NCBI GenBank assembly: GCA_902488525.1
Contig: CABTWP010000001.1
Span: 39,934 to 103,933, forward strand
DNA: 64,000 nt
Direction: 5' to 3'
Origin: an uncultured Collinsella sp.
Lineage (GTDB): Bacteria; Actinomycetota; Coriobacteriia; Coriobacteriales; Coriobacteriaceae
Position numbers and translations under genes: made by a program. The notes beneath the pieces are model-generated. The model had not been told where the DNA came from, ran no database searches, and saw nothing but the letters and a program-made list of their open reading frames with translations. This document shows positions 1 to 9,050 of the stretch, piece after piece; the stretch's first letter is position 1; each line of letters begins with the position of its first letter.

Positions 1-69
1 GCCCTGCTCGCCCCAGTACTGCTGGAGGCGCAGGATGATGTCTTGGAAGGAAAGCGATGAAGCGTTCAT
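1..69 (-). CDS. glyQ: Glycyl-tRNA synthetase alpha subunit, N-terminal fragment
   Basis: The first 23 codons run off the left edge of the window. The residues FQDIILRLQQYWGEQG match the conserved N-terminus of the bacterial class II GlyRS alpha chain, which activates glycine and charges tRNA-Gly as an alpha2beta2 enzyme. The beta-chain gene glyS would be expected next, outside the window. The identification rests on a short but distinctive stretch. Confidence 0.75.
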   Translation of the reverse strand, partial: MNASSLSFQDIILRLQQYWGEQG

Positions 70-128
70 GCCTCTAATATCCCCTCGTCGAAACGATTAC
101 ACGGTTAGGTACTGTACTATAGCGGTTT

Positions 129-692
129 TTAGTCGATAGCGCCGATGCGGTTGAGCGGCCAGTAGCGTACGAGCGCCACGGCGATCAAATCAGAGCGATC
201 GACGGGACCAAAGTAGCGTGAGTCGGCAGAGTTTTCGCGGTTGTCGCCCATCACCCACACGCACCCGTCGGGAACGGTGTAGGGATAGCTTACCTGAGCG
301 CCGGGAGCCTGGGCCGAAAGCGGCCAGCTCATGCCCGTCGTATAGCTCTCGTCGAGCGCCTGGCCGTCAACGACCACCTTGCCGTCCTGAAGGTCGACCG
401 TCTGGCCGGCCGTGGCAATAACACGCTTGACGAGAACATCGTGCTCGGAGGTGCCATCGGGGTTGTGGAATACCACGATATCACCTTGGCTGACGGGCTG
501 GCCGAGCTCAAGGCTCACCTTTTGCGCCAAGATCTGGTCGCCGATCTCGATTGTGTCCTCCATAGAGCCGGTGGGCACCACAAAGGGCTCGACCACAAAC
601 GTGCGGATCAGGAAGGTGGCCACGAGCGCGATCGCGATGACCACGATCCACTCTAAAGCGCCCCTCAACGCGGAATGCTGCGATGGAACCAT
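129..692 (-). CDS. lepB: Signal peptidase I
   Basis: Type I signal peptidase (S26), which cleaves signal peptides from exported proteins at the outer face of the membrane. A single N-terminal membrane segment spans about residues 14-34. The catalytic serine lies in PTGSME (about S43), the general-base lysine in LVKRV (about K89), and the GDNRENSADSR box follows. At 187 residues it is the short Gram-positive type. ATG 692 is preferred, with GAGGAG five bases upstream; a GTG at 698 overlapping the trmD stop is possible. It is the last gene of the trmD-rimM-khpA-rpsP run. Confidence 0.93.
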   Translation of the reverse strand: MVPSQHSALRGALEWIVVIAIALVATFLIRTFVVEPFVVPTGSMEDTIEIGDQILAQKVSLELGQPVSQGDIVVFHNPDGTSEHDVLVKRVIATAGQTVDLQDGKVVVDGQALDESYTTGMSWPLSAQAPGAQVSYPYTVPDGCVWVMGDNRENSADSRYFGPVDRSDLIAVALVRYWPLNRIGAID

Positions 693-694
693 TC

Positions 695-1453
695 TCACTC
701 CTCGCTCTGCGAATACGAAGCGTCCAGAATCTCCTGCGCGTACGCACGCTCCTGTGGCGTAAGGCGCGCCGTCTCGATCAGGTCGGGACGCCAGCGGCAG
801 GGGCGCTCGATGGCATTCTTACGGCGCCAGGCGTCAACCTTGGCATGGTCACCGCTCACGAGCACCGGCGGCACGCCCTCGCCGTTGAACTCGGCGGGAC
901 GGGTGTACTGCGCGTACTCGAGCAGGCCACCGTCCTCGGCAGTCGAGAACGACTCATCGACGTTGCTCATCTCGTCACCAAGGGCGCCGGGAATCAGGCG
1001 TACGACGGCATCGGCAACGACCATAGCGGGAAGCTCGCCGCCCGTAAGCACGTAGTCGCCGATCGACAGACGCTCATCGGCATACGCATACGCACGCTCG
1101 TCGACGCCCTCGTAGCGACTGCACACAAACAACAGGCGCTCACTTTTGAGCAGGCGCTCAGCCACATGCTGCGTAAAAGGCTCGCCACAGGGGGTAAAGA
1201 ACACCACCGTCGGCTTGGGACCCTCTGCGCTAATGGCCTCGATGGCCTCTGCGATAGGCTCGACCTTCATGAGCATGCCCTGCCCGCCGCCGTACGGCTC
1301 GTCATCGACGGTACGATGACGGTCATGCGTCCAGTCACGCAGGTTATAGGCCTTAAAATCAAAAAGGCCGGCCTTGCGGGCGCGGCCCAAGATCGACGTG
1401 GACATGACGGGCTCAAACATCTCGGGAAAGACCGAAAGGGTCTCGATCAGCAT
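695..1453 (-). CDS. trmD: tRNA (guanine37-N1)-methyltransferase
   Basis: SPOUT-class methyltransferase that makes m1G37 next to the anticodon and so prevents +1 frameshifting. It begins with the typical MLIETLSVFPEMF. The knot region shows SRYEGVDER and IGDYVLTGGELPAMV, which form the S-adenosylmethionine site. At 252 residues it has the usual length. The order rpsP-khpA-rimM-trmD is the classic ribosome and tRNA maturation operon, here followed directly by lepB with overlapping codons. Confidence 0.96.
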   Translation of the reverse strand: MLIETLSVFPEMFEPVMSTSILGRARKAGLFDFKAYNLRDWTHDRHRTVDDEPYGGGQGMLMKVEPIAEAIEAISAEGPKPTVVFFTPCGEPFTQHVAERLLKSERLLFVCSRYEGVDERAYAYADERLSIGDYVLTGGELPAMVVADAVVRLIPGALGDEMSNVDESFSTAEDGGLLEYAQYTRPAEFNGEGVPPVLVSGDHAKVDAWRRKNAIERPCRWRPDLIETARLTPQERAYAQEILDASYSQSEE

Positions 1454-1463
1454 GTTTTCCTCC

Positions 1464-1985
1464 CTACTTGTCCATATCGATCAAACCGTCCATAACGTGG
1501 ACGGAAATTGTCCCCTGATCGGGAAGATCGAGCACAACCTGCTCAATCACAGGAATCAGCACCTCGCCGTACCGATCGCCCTCGACAACCCAAACATCGT
1601 TGGCGGGCGTCGACATGATCTCGACAATCGTGCCGAGCGAACCGAAGCGCTCGTCGACCACCTCGCGACCTATCAGGTCGGTATAGGCGGCGTCGAGCGA
1701 ATCGAGCTCAAAGTCGTCACGATTTGCCAGCACGTAGCATCCGGTGATGCCCTCGGCGGCCGTCAAGTCGTCAATACCCTCAAACGAGACCAGATCGCCA
1801 TCGCCCGTATCGGTGACGAATACGACCGTGCAAAAACGGTCGCGCTTGAGCGCCGGCGGCGTCAAGGCGACGCGCATACCCGGCGTCAATACAGAAGGAA
1901 GCCCCCGCAGCGGCTGCGCGAGGACCTCCCCCTTCCTTCCGTGCGGCTTGACCACACGGGCGATGTTTTTGTACTGGGACCTCAA
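1464..1985 (-). CDS. rimM: 16S rRNA processing protein RimM
   Basis: Assembly factor for the head of the 30S subunit that binds ribosomal protein S19. The N-terminal barrel starts with ARVVKPHGRKGEVLAQPL. The C-terminal PRC-barrel half contains IGREVVDERFGSLGTIVEI. At 173 residues it has family length. It lies between khpA and trmD with gaps of only a few bases, so it is surely co-transcribed. Confidence 0.94.
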   Translation of the reverse strand: MRSQYKNIARVVKPHGRKGEVLAQPLRGLPSVLTPGMRVALTPPALKRDRFCTVVFVTDTGDGDLVSFEGIDDLTAAEGITGCYVLANRDDFELDSLDAAYTDLIGREVVDERFGSLGTIVEIMSTPANDVWVVEGDRYGEVLIPVIEQVVLDLPDQGTISVHVMDGLIDMDK

Positions 1986-1989
1986 GGTC

Positions 1990-2274
1990 CTAGCCCAGAA
2001 CCTCTACCTCGACCGCAGTGTCGAGGCGAGCGGCCAGTGCACGGGCGAGCGTGCGAATGGCCTTGATGGTACGGCCACGACGGCCGATGACCTTAGCGAC
2101 GTCATCCTCGGCAACAGAAACCTCAATCGTGGAAGCGTCGTCACCATCGATGACCTCGAGGCTCACGGAATCCGGGTCGTCGACGATCTGAACAACGAGA
2201 TATTCGACGAGATCGGCGATGCGATCTGAGAGCATTGCCTCACCCTCGAGCTGTGCAGCGTCAACCTCAGGCAC
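1990..2274 (-). CDS. khpA: KH-domain RNA-binding protein KhpA
   Basis: Small KH-domain protein with the RNA-binding loop VIGRRGRTIKAIR (GxxG as GRRG). KhpA binds RNA broadly and in several Gram-positives works with KhpB/Jag in cell elongation. GTG 2274 follows GAGGAG at good spacing. A later ATG at 2235 would give 81 residues, closer to typical KhpA, so the start is not certain. The place between rpsP and rimM is the usual one. Confidence 0.88.
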   Translation of the reverse strand: MPEVDAAQLEGEAMLSDRIADLVEYLVVQIVDDPDSVSLEVIDGDDASTIEVSVAEDDVAKVIGRRGRTIKAIRTLARALAARLDTAVEVEVLG

Positions 2275-2277
2275 GAT

Positions 2278-2619
2278 TTACTCCTCGGCGCCCTCAGCGG
2301 CCTCAGCGGCAGCCTTAGCGGCCTCGGCCTCTTTGGCGAGCTGCTTCTTGGACTTTTTGACGACGGTCTCGGTCTTCTCGCCCTCGTTGGCGGCCTTGAC
2401 CAGAGCAGCGACAGCGTCAGTGAGCTGAGCGCCCTTGGACTGCCAGTCAGCGATCTTCTCGAGATCGAGGTTGATGGTCTTGGGGGCGGTCATCGGGTTG
2501 TAGCGGCCAACCTCCTCGATGATACGACCGTCACGCGGGGCGCGGGAATCGGCGACGACGACACGGTAGTACGGACGCTTCTTAGCGCCGTGACGAGCAA
2601 GGCGAATCTTGACTGCCAA
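2278..2619 (-). CDS. rpsP: 30S ribosomal protein S16
   Basis: S16, an early-binding protein of the 30S body. The core [18 protein letters not shown] and GRYNPM motifs are clear. A Lys/Ala/Glu-rich tail of about 35 residues lengthens it to 113 residues, common in actinobacteria. The only start matching the family N-terminus is TTG at 2619, preceded by GGAGGAG seven bases upstream. It is the first gene of the operon leading to lepB. Confidence 0.95.
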   Translation of the reverse strand: MAVKIRLARHGAKKRPYYRVVVADSRAPRDGRIIEEVGRYNPMTAPKTINLDLEKIADWQSKGAQLTDAVAALVKAANEGEKTETVVKKSKKQLAKEAEAAKAAAEAAEGAEE

Positions 2620-2675
2620 AGGAAACTCCTCCAACCAAGCAGCTTTAGGCTGCAACTACAAACAAACAATTGAAC

Positions 2676-2776
2676 ATAATACGCCATCGACGCGGGCAGG
2701 TGAAGTCCGTGAGACCAACTTCTTCGGTGTAGTCGAGGGCAAATCCATATCTTAGACAAGAATTCGGGATTTGCAA
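2676..2776 (-). promoter_or_regulatory. Promoter region of the rpsP operon
   Basis: Two sigma70-like candidates read toward rpsP. One has -35 TTGCAA at 2771-2776 and -10 TAAGAT at 2749-2754, spaced 16 bp. The other has -35 TTCACC at 2699-2704 and -10 TATTAT at 2676-2681, spaced 17 bp. The 201-bp gap to dinB holds no gene that can be seen. Which one is used cannot be told from sequence. Confidence 0.45.
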
Positions 2777-2820
2777 GCACATACACGCACCCCACATGAG
2801 CTGCGCGGTATACTCATGAC

Positions 2821-4074
2821 ATGGAAAGACGCGAACATACATACGGTTATGAGGATGCCACAGACGTCACGCCGCCTCCCTGGACGGGTCCGGCGGTGGG
2901 CCTGATGGACCTCGATGCGTTTTTTGCGAGCGTGGAGATGCTCGATCATCCCGAATGGCGCGGCAAGCCGCTCATCGTGGGCGGAGACGCCGATTCGCGT
3001 GGCGTCGTGTCCACGTGTTCGTATGAGGCACGTCGCTTTGGCGTGCACTCTGCCATGGCCTCGGCCGAAGCGCGGCGCTTGTGCCCGCAAGCCATTTGGA
3101 CGCACGGGCACTTTGATCGCTACCGCGAGGTGAGCGCGCAGGTCATGGCGATTCTCGCCGACGAGACCCCGCGCGTCGAGCGCGTATCCATCGACGAAGC
3201 CTTTATCGATATCACACCGGGTCGCTTTGCGCCCGAAGACCCGCTGCTGGTTGCGCGGCGTATAAGCGACCGCGTGACAGGGCTGGGAGTGACCTGCTCC
3301 ATTGGCGTTGGCTGCAACAAGACGGTCGCAAAAATCGCAAGCGAGCGGGATAAGCCGTTTGGGCTGACCATCGTGCGCCCCGGAACCGAGCAGCGCTTTT
3401 TGGCCGCGCTGCCGGTATCTGCCATGAGTGGCATCGGGCGCTCGGCCGAGGAGCGACTGCGCCGCATGCGCATCTACACCCTCGGCGAGCTTTCGCGCGC
3501 GCCCGAGTCCACACTGGCCTCTATTTTTGGCGTCAACGGCGAACGCATGCGCCAGCGTGCGCTAGGACTCGAAATCTCCGAAGTCACGAGTCTCGATGAA
3601 GGGCGCGAGGTCAAATCGGTCAGCAATGAACGCACCTTTGCGAAAGATTTGACTGAGCGTGGGGATATTGAGGCGGCGATTGCGCTGTTGGGAGAGTCAG
3701 TGGGACGCCGTCTGCGCCGTCAGGGGCTGACGGGTGCCACGGTAACGCTCAAGCTCAAGTATTCGTATGGCAGCGGGCGTACGGCACAGCGCCGGCTGCC
3801 TCATCCGACCGACGATGAGAATATCTTCGTGGCGGTTGCGCTCGAGCTGCTCGACAATATCTGGCAGGAAGGCATGCATGTTCGCTTAGCGGGCATCGGC
3901 ATGAGCGACTTCGACCACCAAGGCGGCATCCAGACCGACCTGTTCTGCGAGATCGATGACCGCGGAGCCCAATCCAGCGACCGACGCGACCTCTCCGTCG
4001 CCATCGACGCCGTCCGAGACAAGTTCGGCGACACCGCCCTATCCTTCGGCCGCCAATCCCGCTTCAACGATTAG
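2821..4074 (+). CDS. dinB: DNA polymerase IV (Y-family, translesion)
   Basis: Error-prone Y-family polymerase that copies past DNA lesions. Metal-binding acidic residues lie in MDLDAFFASVE (about residues 29-39) and SIDEAFIDI. The finger and palm motifs GVGCNKTVAKIAS and the helix-hairpin-helix MSGIGRSAEERLRR follow, then the little-finger domain. At 417 residues it is slightly long because about 27 residues precede the usual start. It is the only plus-strand gene of the left block and appears monocistronic. Confidence 0.94.
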   Translation: MERREHTYGYEDATDVTPPPWTGPAVGLMDLDAFFASVEMLDHPEWRGKPLIVGGDADSRGVVSTCSYEARRFGVHSAMASAEARRLCPQAIWTHGHFDRYREVSAQVMAILADETPRVERVSIDEAFIDITPGRFAPEDPLLVARRISDRVTGLGVTCSIGVGCNKTVAKIASERDKPFGLTIVRPGTEQRFLAALPVSAMSGIGRSAEERLRRMRIYTLGELSRAPESTLASIFGVNGERMRQRALGLEISEVTSLDEGREVKSVSNERTFAKDLTERGDIEAAIALLGESVGRRLRRQGLTGATVTLKLKYSYGSGRTAQRRLPHPTDDENIFVAVALELLDNIWQEGMHVRLAGIGMSDFDHQGGIQTDLFCEIDDRGAQSSDRRDLSVAIDAVRDKFGDTALSFGRQSRFND

Positions 4075-4083
4075 TCCCTGAGG

Positions 4084-4127
4084 CAAAAAGAAAGCCGGGC
4101 AGGTGCGGAAAACCGCAACTGCCCGGC
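4084..4127 (-). terminator. Intrinsic terminator of the obgE-nadD-yqeK-rsfS operon
   Basis: A long inverted repeat (GCCGGGC at 4094-4100 paired with GCCCGGC at 4121-4127, continuing inward) is followed on the minus strand by TTTCTTTTT. It lies 42 bases after the rsfS stop and converges on dinB. The plus direction lacks a U tract, so it serves the minus strand. Confidence 0.8.
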
Positions 4128-4168
4128 GATATGCGTGAGGATAGCTAAACCCCGTCTCAAATGAGCTA

Positions 4169-4624
4169 CTAGAGGAGGTTGAGGGGGAGCTGGGGGGCGT
4201 CTCCCCAGAGTTTCTCGAGGCGGTAGAAGTCGCGGGCTTCGGGAGTGAAGACGTGGACGACAACCGAACCGTAGTCCATGAGCATCCAAGTCTTCTGCTC
4301 GCGGCCCTCGATGGAGAACGGATGCTCGCCGCAAGCCTCGGCGACCTTCTCCTCAATTTCATCGACGATCGAATCAACCTGGCGGTTGTTGGTGCCGGTA
4401 GCAAGGACAAAGTAGTCGCACACGTCGGAGAGCTCGGTCAGGTCGAGCACCTGAACGTCCTCGCCCTTCTTGTCGTAGGCGGCTTGTGCGGCAGCGCGGG
4501 CGACATCCTCGGCGGCGACACCGCTCGCGGACAGCGAGGCGGCAGTACGGTCGGACGTGGCAACGAAACTCTTGTGCTCCACAGCCTTAAGAATCTGCTC
4601 GTCGGTCATGGTCTCATCGGCCAT
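4169..4624 (-). CDS. rsfS: Ribosomal silencing factor RsfS
   Basis: DUF143/Iojap family protein that binds L14 and blocks 30S-50S joining when nutrients are short. The core contains LDLTELSDVCDYFVLATG and the terminal RDFYRLEKLWGDAP motif. At 151 residues it has an N-terminal extension of about 35 residues over the minimal domain. It follows yqeK and nadD, the usual companions in Gram-positives. Confidence 0.92.
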   Translation of the reverse strand: MADETMTDEQILKAVEHKSFVATSDRTAASLSASGVAAEDVARAAAQAAYDKKGEDVQVLDLTELSDVCDYFVLATGTNNRQVDSIVDEIEEKVAEACGEHPFSIEGREQKTWMLMDYGSVVVHVFTPEARDFYRLEKLWGDAPQLPLNLL

Positions 4625-4651
4625 GGAATACCTCTTTCTAGACAGCCCAAG

Positions 4652-5260
4652 CTAGCGCAGCTGGGCGTAATGGTTGTAAATCGTAATAGCCGTGGGATAA
4701 AGATAACGCCCGGACTGGATCACATAGACCAGACCCTGCGCAAAACAGGAGAAGAACAACTCGTCGAGCGAGGACTTCCCCACCATCTTGCGCAGCGCAT
4801 GGGCATAGTCACCGTGGCGGTTGGGTTCGATGGCATCGGCAACAAAGACCACCATATCGAGCGGCGTCATGTCGCAAGCGCCCACGGTGTGACGGTCGAC
4901 AGCCTGAAAGACTGCCGGAGACAGATCGGGAAAAAGCTGCGGAAGCTCATAGGCGGCAACCGGGCCATGCAAAAGCGGCGTCGCGGCAGACGGAGAGCCG
5001 GCAATCTTAATGCCGTAATGCAGAGCGCGCGTGACCAGCTCGTCGTCGGAGAGCACCTTGTCCCAGTCATGGATCAGGCCGGCGGCAGCGGCATCAAAGC
5101 GGTCGACACCGTACACCTCGGCTAGGTGCAACGCCGTCTCGGCAACCCCGAGCGAATGCACGTAGCGCTTACGCTTATCCTTCATGCGCACATCGAGCAA
5201 CTCGTGGATACGCGTCAAGAGCGCACGCTCATCGCCCTCAAACTGATCTTCTACCGACAA
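4652..5260 (-). CDS. yqeK: HD-domain hydrolase YqeK (Ap4A hydrolase family)
   Basis: HD phosphohydrolase of the YqeK family, some members of which hydrolyse diadenosine tetraphosphate symmetrically. The metal ligands appear as HSLGVAETA (first His) and GLIHDWDK (HD pair), then HGPVAAY and DMVVFVADAIEPNR. At 202 residues it has family length. It sits between nadD and rsfS with short gaps, a linkage widely conserved. Confidence 0.88.
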   Translation of the reverse strand: MSVEDQFEGDERALLTRIHELLDVRMKDKRKRYVHSLGVAETALHLAEVYGVDRFDAAAAGLIHDWDKVLSDDELVTRALHYGIKIAGSPSAATPLLHGPVAAYELPQLFPDLSPAVFQAVDRHTVGACDMTPLDMVVFVADAIEPNRHGDYAHALRKMVGKSSLDELFFSCFAQGLVYVIQSGRYLYPTAITIYNHYAQLR

Positions 5261-5272
5261 CGTTCTCCCCCA

Positions 5273-5950
5273 TCAATCAAAATCGTCTTGCCCAAGATCG
5301 GCATACAGACCGCGTTTACGGATATAGCCGAGCACAGACTCGCTCGTAAGATAGCGCACGCTCATGCCGCGGGCAACTCGCTTACGAATGTTCGTCGAGC
5401 TGATCGCCAGCGCCGGAATCTGAATATAACGCACGTCGAATGGCAGCCCCGATTCCTTAATTCGCGCCCGGGCCGTATCGATGTCAAAGCCGGGTCGTGT
5501 CGCAGCAATAAAGGTTGCCAGTTCGGCAATCTCATCAGCATTGTGCCAGGTCACAATATCGATAATCGCATCGGCACCCGTAATAAAGTAAAGCTTCACC
5601 TGTGGCGGGTAAAACTCGCGAAGGGCATGTAGCGTATCGGCTGTATAGGTGACACCGGCACGATCTATCTCGAAGCGGCTTGCCAAAAAGGCCGGGTTCG
5701 CAGCAGTGGCGAGGACCGTCATGGCATAACGGTCCTCAGCAGGCGTCACCGGTTTGTCAAGCTTAAAGGCGGGAGAGCCGGCCGGCATAAAAAGCACAGC
5801 GTCCAAGTCGAGCGATTCGCGAGCCTGCTCGGCGGTAACCAAGTGCCCGTAATGAATCGGGTCAAAGGTGCCGCCCATAATGCCAAGCCGAAACTCATGC
5901 CCATCCTTGATGGGCAGCTCGGGCAATCCGATTCCACCTCGCAGCGACAT
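5273..5950 (-). CDS. nadD: Nicotinate-nucleotide adenylyltransferase
   Basis: Adenylyltransferase that makes nicotinic acid adenine dinucleotide in NAD synthesis. The nucleotide-binding motif GGTFDPIHYGHL is near residue 26 and the second signature ISSTNIRKRV near the C-terminus. About 20 residues precede the usual start, so a start inside the leader is possible. It lies just downstream of obgE and upstream of yqeK. Confidence 0.93.
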   Translation of the reverse strand: MSLRGGIGLPELPIKDGHEFRLGIMGGTFDPIHYGHLVTAEQARESLDLDAVLFMPAGSPAFKLDKPVTPAEDRYAMTVLATAANPAFLASRFEIDRAGVTYTADTLHALREFYPPQVKLYFITGADAIIDIVTWHNADEIAELATFIAATRPGFDIDTARARIKESGLPFDVRYIQIPALAISSTNIRKRVARGMSVRYLTSESVLGYIRKRGLYADLGQDDFD

Positions 5951-5953
5951 GGC

Positions 5954-7432
<1,479 letters not shown>

Positions 7433-7435
7433 CTA

Positions 7436-7479
7436 CAAAAAGAGGGAGACCCTTGAATCCTAAAACTCAAGTGCCTCCC
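7436..7479 (-). terminator. Terminator or attenuator between rpmA and obgE
   Basis: On the minus strand CTCCC/GGGAG and CTTGA/TCAAG arms (7444-7479) form a hairpin followed by a TCTTTTTG run. It lies 25 bases after the rpmA stop and 16 bases before obgE, so it may set the lower level of obgE relative to the two ribosomal protein genes. Confidence 0.7.
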
Positions 7480-7504
7480 ACATATGTGCTCTATGAAGGG
7501 TGAA

Positions 7505-7762
7505 TTACGCGTTCGCGAGCGGGCGTACGCTGACCCTGTGCTTGATACCCTTGTGGAACTCAACGGTACCGTCGACCAGCGCGAACAGCGTGTCGTCCTT
7601 ACCACGGCCAACGTTCTCACCCGGGTGGATGTGCGTGCCGTGCTGACGGACGAGAATCGTGCCCGTGGTTACCGTCTGGCCGGCATAGCGCTTCGTGCCA
7701 AGGCGCTGACCGCGGGAGTCACGGCCATTACGGGAGGAACCGAGTCCTTTTTTGTGTGCCAT
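7505..7762 (-). CDS. rpmA: 50S ribosomal protein L27
   Basis: L27, whose N-terminal tail reaches the peptidyl transferase centre. [20 protein letters not shown] starts directly with the mature-type sequence, without the cleaved leader seen in many Firmicutes. At 85 residues it has normal length. It follows rplU by 33 bases and precedes a terminator hairpin. Confidence 0.96.
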   Translation of the reverse strand: MAHKKGLGSSRNGRDSRGQRLGTKRYAGQTVTTGTILVRQHGTHIHPGENVGRGKDDTLFALVDGTVEFHKGIKHRVSVRPLANA

Positions 7763-7795
7763 TGTGTATACCTACTCTTTCGTTACGAGTGTAAT

Positions 7796-8170
7796 CTACT
7801 CGGCGACGGGAGCCTCGGCAACAGCCTCGGCCTCTGCCTTGACAGCCTTCTTGGCGCGGGACGTAGCCTGGACCTTCACGATCTTCAGCTTGGTGAGCTG
7901 CTGACGATGACCCTTCAGACGACGATAGCGCTTACGCTTGTGGAACTTGAAGACCAGCTGCTTCTCGCCCTTGAACTGCTCAACGATCTGAGCGGTAACC
8001 TTGGCCTTGGCCAGCTTGTCGGGATCGGTGACGATCTTCTTACCATCGTTGAGGAAGATAACCGGCAGGGTGACCTTGTCGCCCTCATTGCCCTCGATCT
8101 TCTCGACGGTGATGACATCGTCGGTGGCGACCTTGTACTGCTTGCCGCCCGTGTTAACGATTGCGTACAT
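7796..8170 (-). CDS. rplU: 50S ribosomal protein L21
   Basis: L21, a 23S rRNA-binding protein. The core runs from MYAIVNTGGKQYKV through FKFHKRKRYRRLKGHRQQLT. A tail of about 20 residues rich in Lys, Ala and Glu follows. ATG 8170 matches the family N-terminus. It is the first gene of the rplU-rpmA unit and has a strong promoter just upstream. Confidence 0.95.
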   Translation of the reverse strand: MYAIVNTGGKQYKVATDDVITVEKIEGNEGDKVTLPVIFLNDGKKIVTDPDKLAKAKVTAQIVEQFKGEKQLVFKFHKRKRYRRLKGHRQQLTKLKIVKVQATSRAKKAVKAEAEAVAEAPVAE

Positions 8171-8212
8171 GTTTACTTGCCCTTCATGCATCAGTTAGTG
8201 CAACAGCCGAAT

Positions 8213-8241
8213 ATAGTAGCAGGCGAAAATACCCCCGTCAA
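8213..8241 (-). promoter_or_regulatory. Sigma70-type promoter of rplU-rpmA
   Basis: On the minus strand -35 TTGACG (8236-8241) and -10 TACTAT (8213-8218) are spaced exactly 17 bp. The leader to the rplU ATG is about 35 bases. The -35 box overlaps the last codons of the upstream DUF2344 gene. Confidence 0.7.
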
Positions 8242-9050
8242 CGAGTATGTGGAGCAAATCCACAAGTTCGCACAGGTATGGGGCTGACGAGTCGGCCCTC
8301 GTCGTCCTCGCATGCTTGATTCTGACGCTCGACATCGTAGGAGCAGATGGTCACGAGGTCTTGCATACCGGTGGAAACAATAGGTGCATCCACGCCCGGG
8401 GTCAAGCCCTGCAACAAAACATCAGCAGCAGAAAGCAAAATTTCCGGACGCATAGAGCCCTCGTTGTCGGCATGGGTGTCGAGCATGAGAACCAAATGGT
8501 CCGGGCGCTCCCCCGCCGTGAGCTCATAGCCAACGAGCGTGTGATCCAAATCCAAGCGCTTGCTCTTTTTGCCGCGCGCGTAGTCGATGCCATGATCCGC
8601 GCGCAGCGTGTCGATCGCACGACGCACCTCGTCGGCGCTTACGGGCGCCTCGGGATCCAGGTGTAAGTCGATGCGATACGACAGGCGCGTGAGCTGCGCC
8701 GTCAATGCCGGCGTGCGCACGTCGATGTACGCCGCCTCGATGGGCGCCAGATCGGCCGGAGACGCCGCAGCCAGGCGCTCAAACGCCTCGTCGAGCGCCA
8801 CGAACTCGGTCATAAACAGGTCATACCACTCGCAGGTCGACGACGTACCCACCGGTAGCGCCGAAGAGAAGCCCACGCGCATGTGCGGGGAGAAGCCCTG
8901 CGTGACGGCATAGGGAAGTCCCGCACGGCGCACGATGCGCTCAATGGTATGGATCACTTCGAGATGGCCCAGGTACTTAAGGCGATCGCGCTTGCCATAG
9001 CGAACACGAAGTCTAAAGAGCGTGGGGTTGTCGGTCAGGCGCTCACTCAT
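8238..9050 (-). CDS. DUF2344 / TIGR03936 family protein
   Basis: Member of the DUF2344 family that usually travels with a TIGR03960-type radical SAM protein; the partner lies immediately upstream with a 4-base overlap. Recognisable segments are RLRVRYGKRDRLKYLGHLEVIH and GFSPHMRVGFSSALPVG. The family's biochemical role is not firmly established; it resembles part of a tRNA or RNA modification system. At 270 residues it is slightly longer than many members. Confidence 0.82.
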   Translation of the reverse strand: MSERLTDNPTLFRLRVRYGKRDRLKYLGHLEVIHTIERIVRRAGLPYAVTQGFSPHMRVGFSSALPVGTSSTCEWYDLFMTEFVALDEAFERLAAASPADLAPIEAAYIDVRTPALTAQLTRLSYRIDLHLDPEAPVSADEVRRAIDTLRADHGIDYARGKKSKRLDLDHTLVGYELTAGERPDHLVLMLDTHADNEGSMRPEILLSAADVLLQGLTPGVDAPIVSTGMQDLVTICSYDVERQNQACEDDEGRLVSPIPVRTCGFAPHTR

